A stretch of 64,000 nucleotides of DNA from contig ML058469.1 in the NCBI GenBank assembly GCA_003013855.2, positions 4,650,001 through 4,714,000 of the forward strand. The letters are read 5' to 3'. The DNA comes from Liriodendron chinense. Lineage: Eukaryota > Streptophyta > Magnoliopsida > Magnoliales > Magnoliaceae. This document shows positions 63,035-64,000 of this stretch, piece after piece. A model generated the notes under the pieces. That model was not told the DNA's origin. It ran no database searches and was given only the letters and a program-made list of their open reading frames with translations. Position 1 is the first letter of the stretch, and each line of letters starts with the position of its first letter. Both the position numbers and the translations under genes were made by a program.

Positions 63035-64000
63035 TGTTGAGCTCTTAAATGTGCATATTCTAACCCCATTTTATCACTAACTATGCTTGAAATACATGAT
63101 TAAAGACCCAACTAATGCATGATTTTGTGGATATAGGAATGAGAGAGAGGACTCACCAATTGAAGGCTTAAAGGCGCTATTTACAAGCATTGAAGATCAC
63201 AAGACCAAGCGTCAAAGGATGGAAGAAAGAAAGCAGAAGAATACACTGAAGACCGGTCGTCCGACCGGTCATCCATATCCTAGGACCGGTCGTCTGACCG
63301 GTCCGAACACTCAATAGAGGGGCCCTTTGCAAATCTCACTGGACCTATCAGGACTGGTCGTGCGACCGGTCATCCACTGCTCAGACTGGTCGTGCGACCT
63401 GTCCTTGAATTAAATTTCTTGGGTCTGAAATTATGAAAACTCTCTAGACGGTTTTTGCACTTTTGAGACCGGTCGTGCAACCGGTCGTTCAGGAGCTCAA
63501 ACCGGTTGTGAGACCGGTCGTCTGCATAACAGGGCGTGTTCCACAAGCTCCGATTTTCTCTGTGCAGTCCAGCATTTCTTGCGAAATCTGGAACCTTCTG
63601 CACTATTCTATAAAAGGGGACCTAGGGCTACTTCCTAAGGCATCCTAAAAGAGATTGAGCACGGTGGGAGACGGCGGAAGTCGGATTTGGAGTTCTACAA
63701 CTCTTCCTAGTTGGTTTTTCTAGTTTTATGTTTTGTTTAATTTGTTTCATGTTTCCTTGGATCATGAATGACTAAACCTCTTAACTAGGGCTAAGAGGTG
63801 AAGCTTGTAGCGAATCTAAGATGTTTCAATTCGTTGATTTGGTTTCAAGTTGAATTATTAGTGAAGAACAATAGTTTGAAGTTTAAATAAAGTTCTAAGT
63901 AGTTTTTCTTAATCTTATGATGGCTCATAGATGTTTAGAAGAATTGCTTGAGTTCTTAACTGTTTTGAGATAGTCTAGACCTGTATGATTCGAGGAATTG
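63035..64000 (+). repeat. Athila 3' LTR (partial; runs off window)
   Basis: 966 bp aligning from the first base with the 5' LTR, with about 47 differences by eye and a 12-bp indel in the ACCGGTC array. The remaining ~575 bp and the second target-site copy lie beyond the window. Confidence 0.92.

Larger units (their letters stand above)
52713..64000 (+). mobile_element. Athila-type Ty3/gypsy LTR retrotransposon (3' LTR truncated by window end)
   Basis: 5' LTR 52713-54253, primer site 54260-54277, gag, protease, RT, RNase H and integrase in gypsy order, long post-pol region, polypurine tract and 3' LTR from 63035. LTR-to-LTR spacing is 10,322 bp. By eye the first ~960 bp of the two LTRs differ at about 47 positions (near 5%), mostly transitions. 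Pol has several stops and frameshifts. A foreign solo LTR sits in the post-pol region. Confidence 0.9.

Noticed and set aside
1..64000. tRNA, rRNA, CRISPR or prokaryotic operon features
   Set aside because: No cloverleaf-like A/B boxes, rRNA motifs or regularly spaced identical repeats with unique spacers were noticed; everything points to plant nuclear DNA.

Overview
The window is nuclear DNA of a flowering plant. It has GT-AG introns, a plant-type ubiquitin-activating enzyme E1 gene, an insertion of chloroplast psaA DNA, L1-type LINEs, Ty1/copia and Athila-type Ty3/gypsy retrotransposons and many MITE-like elements. The many foldback repeats built around GTGGGCCCCAC and TCCATCC words resemble repeats I associate with magnoliid genomes (Lauraceae/Magnoliaceae). 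That placement is an impression, not a demonstration. I saw no tRNA, rRNA, CRISPR array or bacterial-type operon.

Positions 1-25,400 are occupied by one host gene on the minus strand, a UBA1-type ubiquitin E1. Its first three coding exons (24601-24946, 22686-22903, 92-886) are intact, in phase and flanked by canonical splice sites. They encode about 453 residues; the rest of the gene lies to the left of the window. A TATA box and a telo-box sit upstream. Intron 1 (1.7 kb) holds a Tourist-like MITE. Intron 2 is about 21.8 kb and packed with mobile DNA: a nearly full-length but broken LINE in the same orientation as the gene (about 14.6-21.9 kb), an opposite-strand LINE remnant (about 5.6-10.5 kb) carrying a nested chloroplast insertion and a foldback DNA element, two more LINE tails, microsatellites and local tandem duplications.

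Positions 25,400-27,900 are intergenic sequence with small MITE and foldback elements. Positions 27,903-39,472 are a nested stack. A plus-strand copia element (LTRs from 27908 and to 39467, flanks TAGAG/CAGAG) has a minus-strand copia deletion derivative in its 5' LTR (28404-34810). That derivative in turn carries a 3.87-kb solo LTR (29064-32936).

Positions 39,500-52,700 are AT-rich DNA with no credible host gene. They hold a TIR element, an Athila-like LTR, a clean solo LTR with target-site duplication (45410-46957), another foldback copy and a decayed copia gag beside a probable LTR.

Positions 52,713-64,000 are an Athila-type gypsy retrotransposon on the plus strand: a 1.54-kb 5' LTR, tRNA-Asp-type primer site, gag, protease, RT, RNase H and integrase with stops and frameshifts, and a 3' LTR running off the window. 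It is inserted in an antisense LTR whose family is also present as a solo LTR (61102-62962) nested inside the Athila element itself.

No wholly new protein system is evident. The most notable features are the TE-loaded E1 intron, the plastid-in-LINE-in-intron nesting, the three-layer LTR stack, ACCGGTC palindromes shared by LTRs of unrelated superfamilies, and catalytic-site mutations that look like cytosine deamination.
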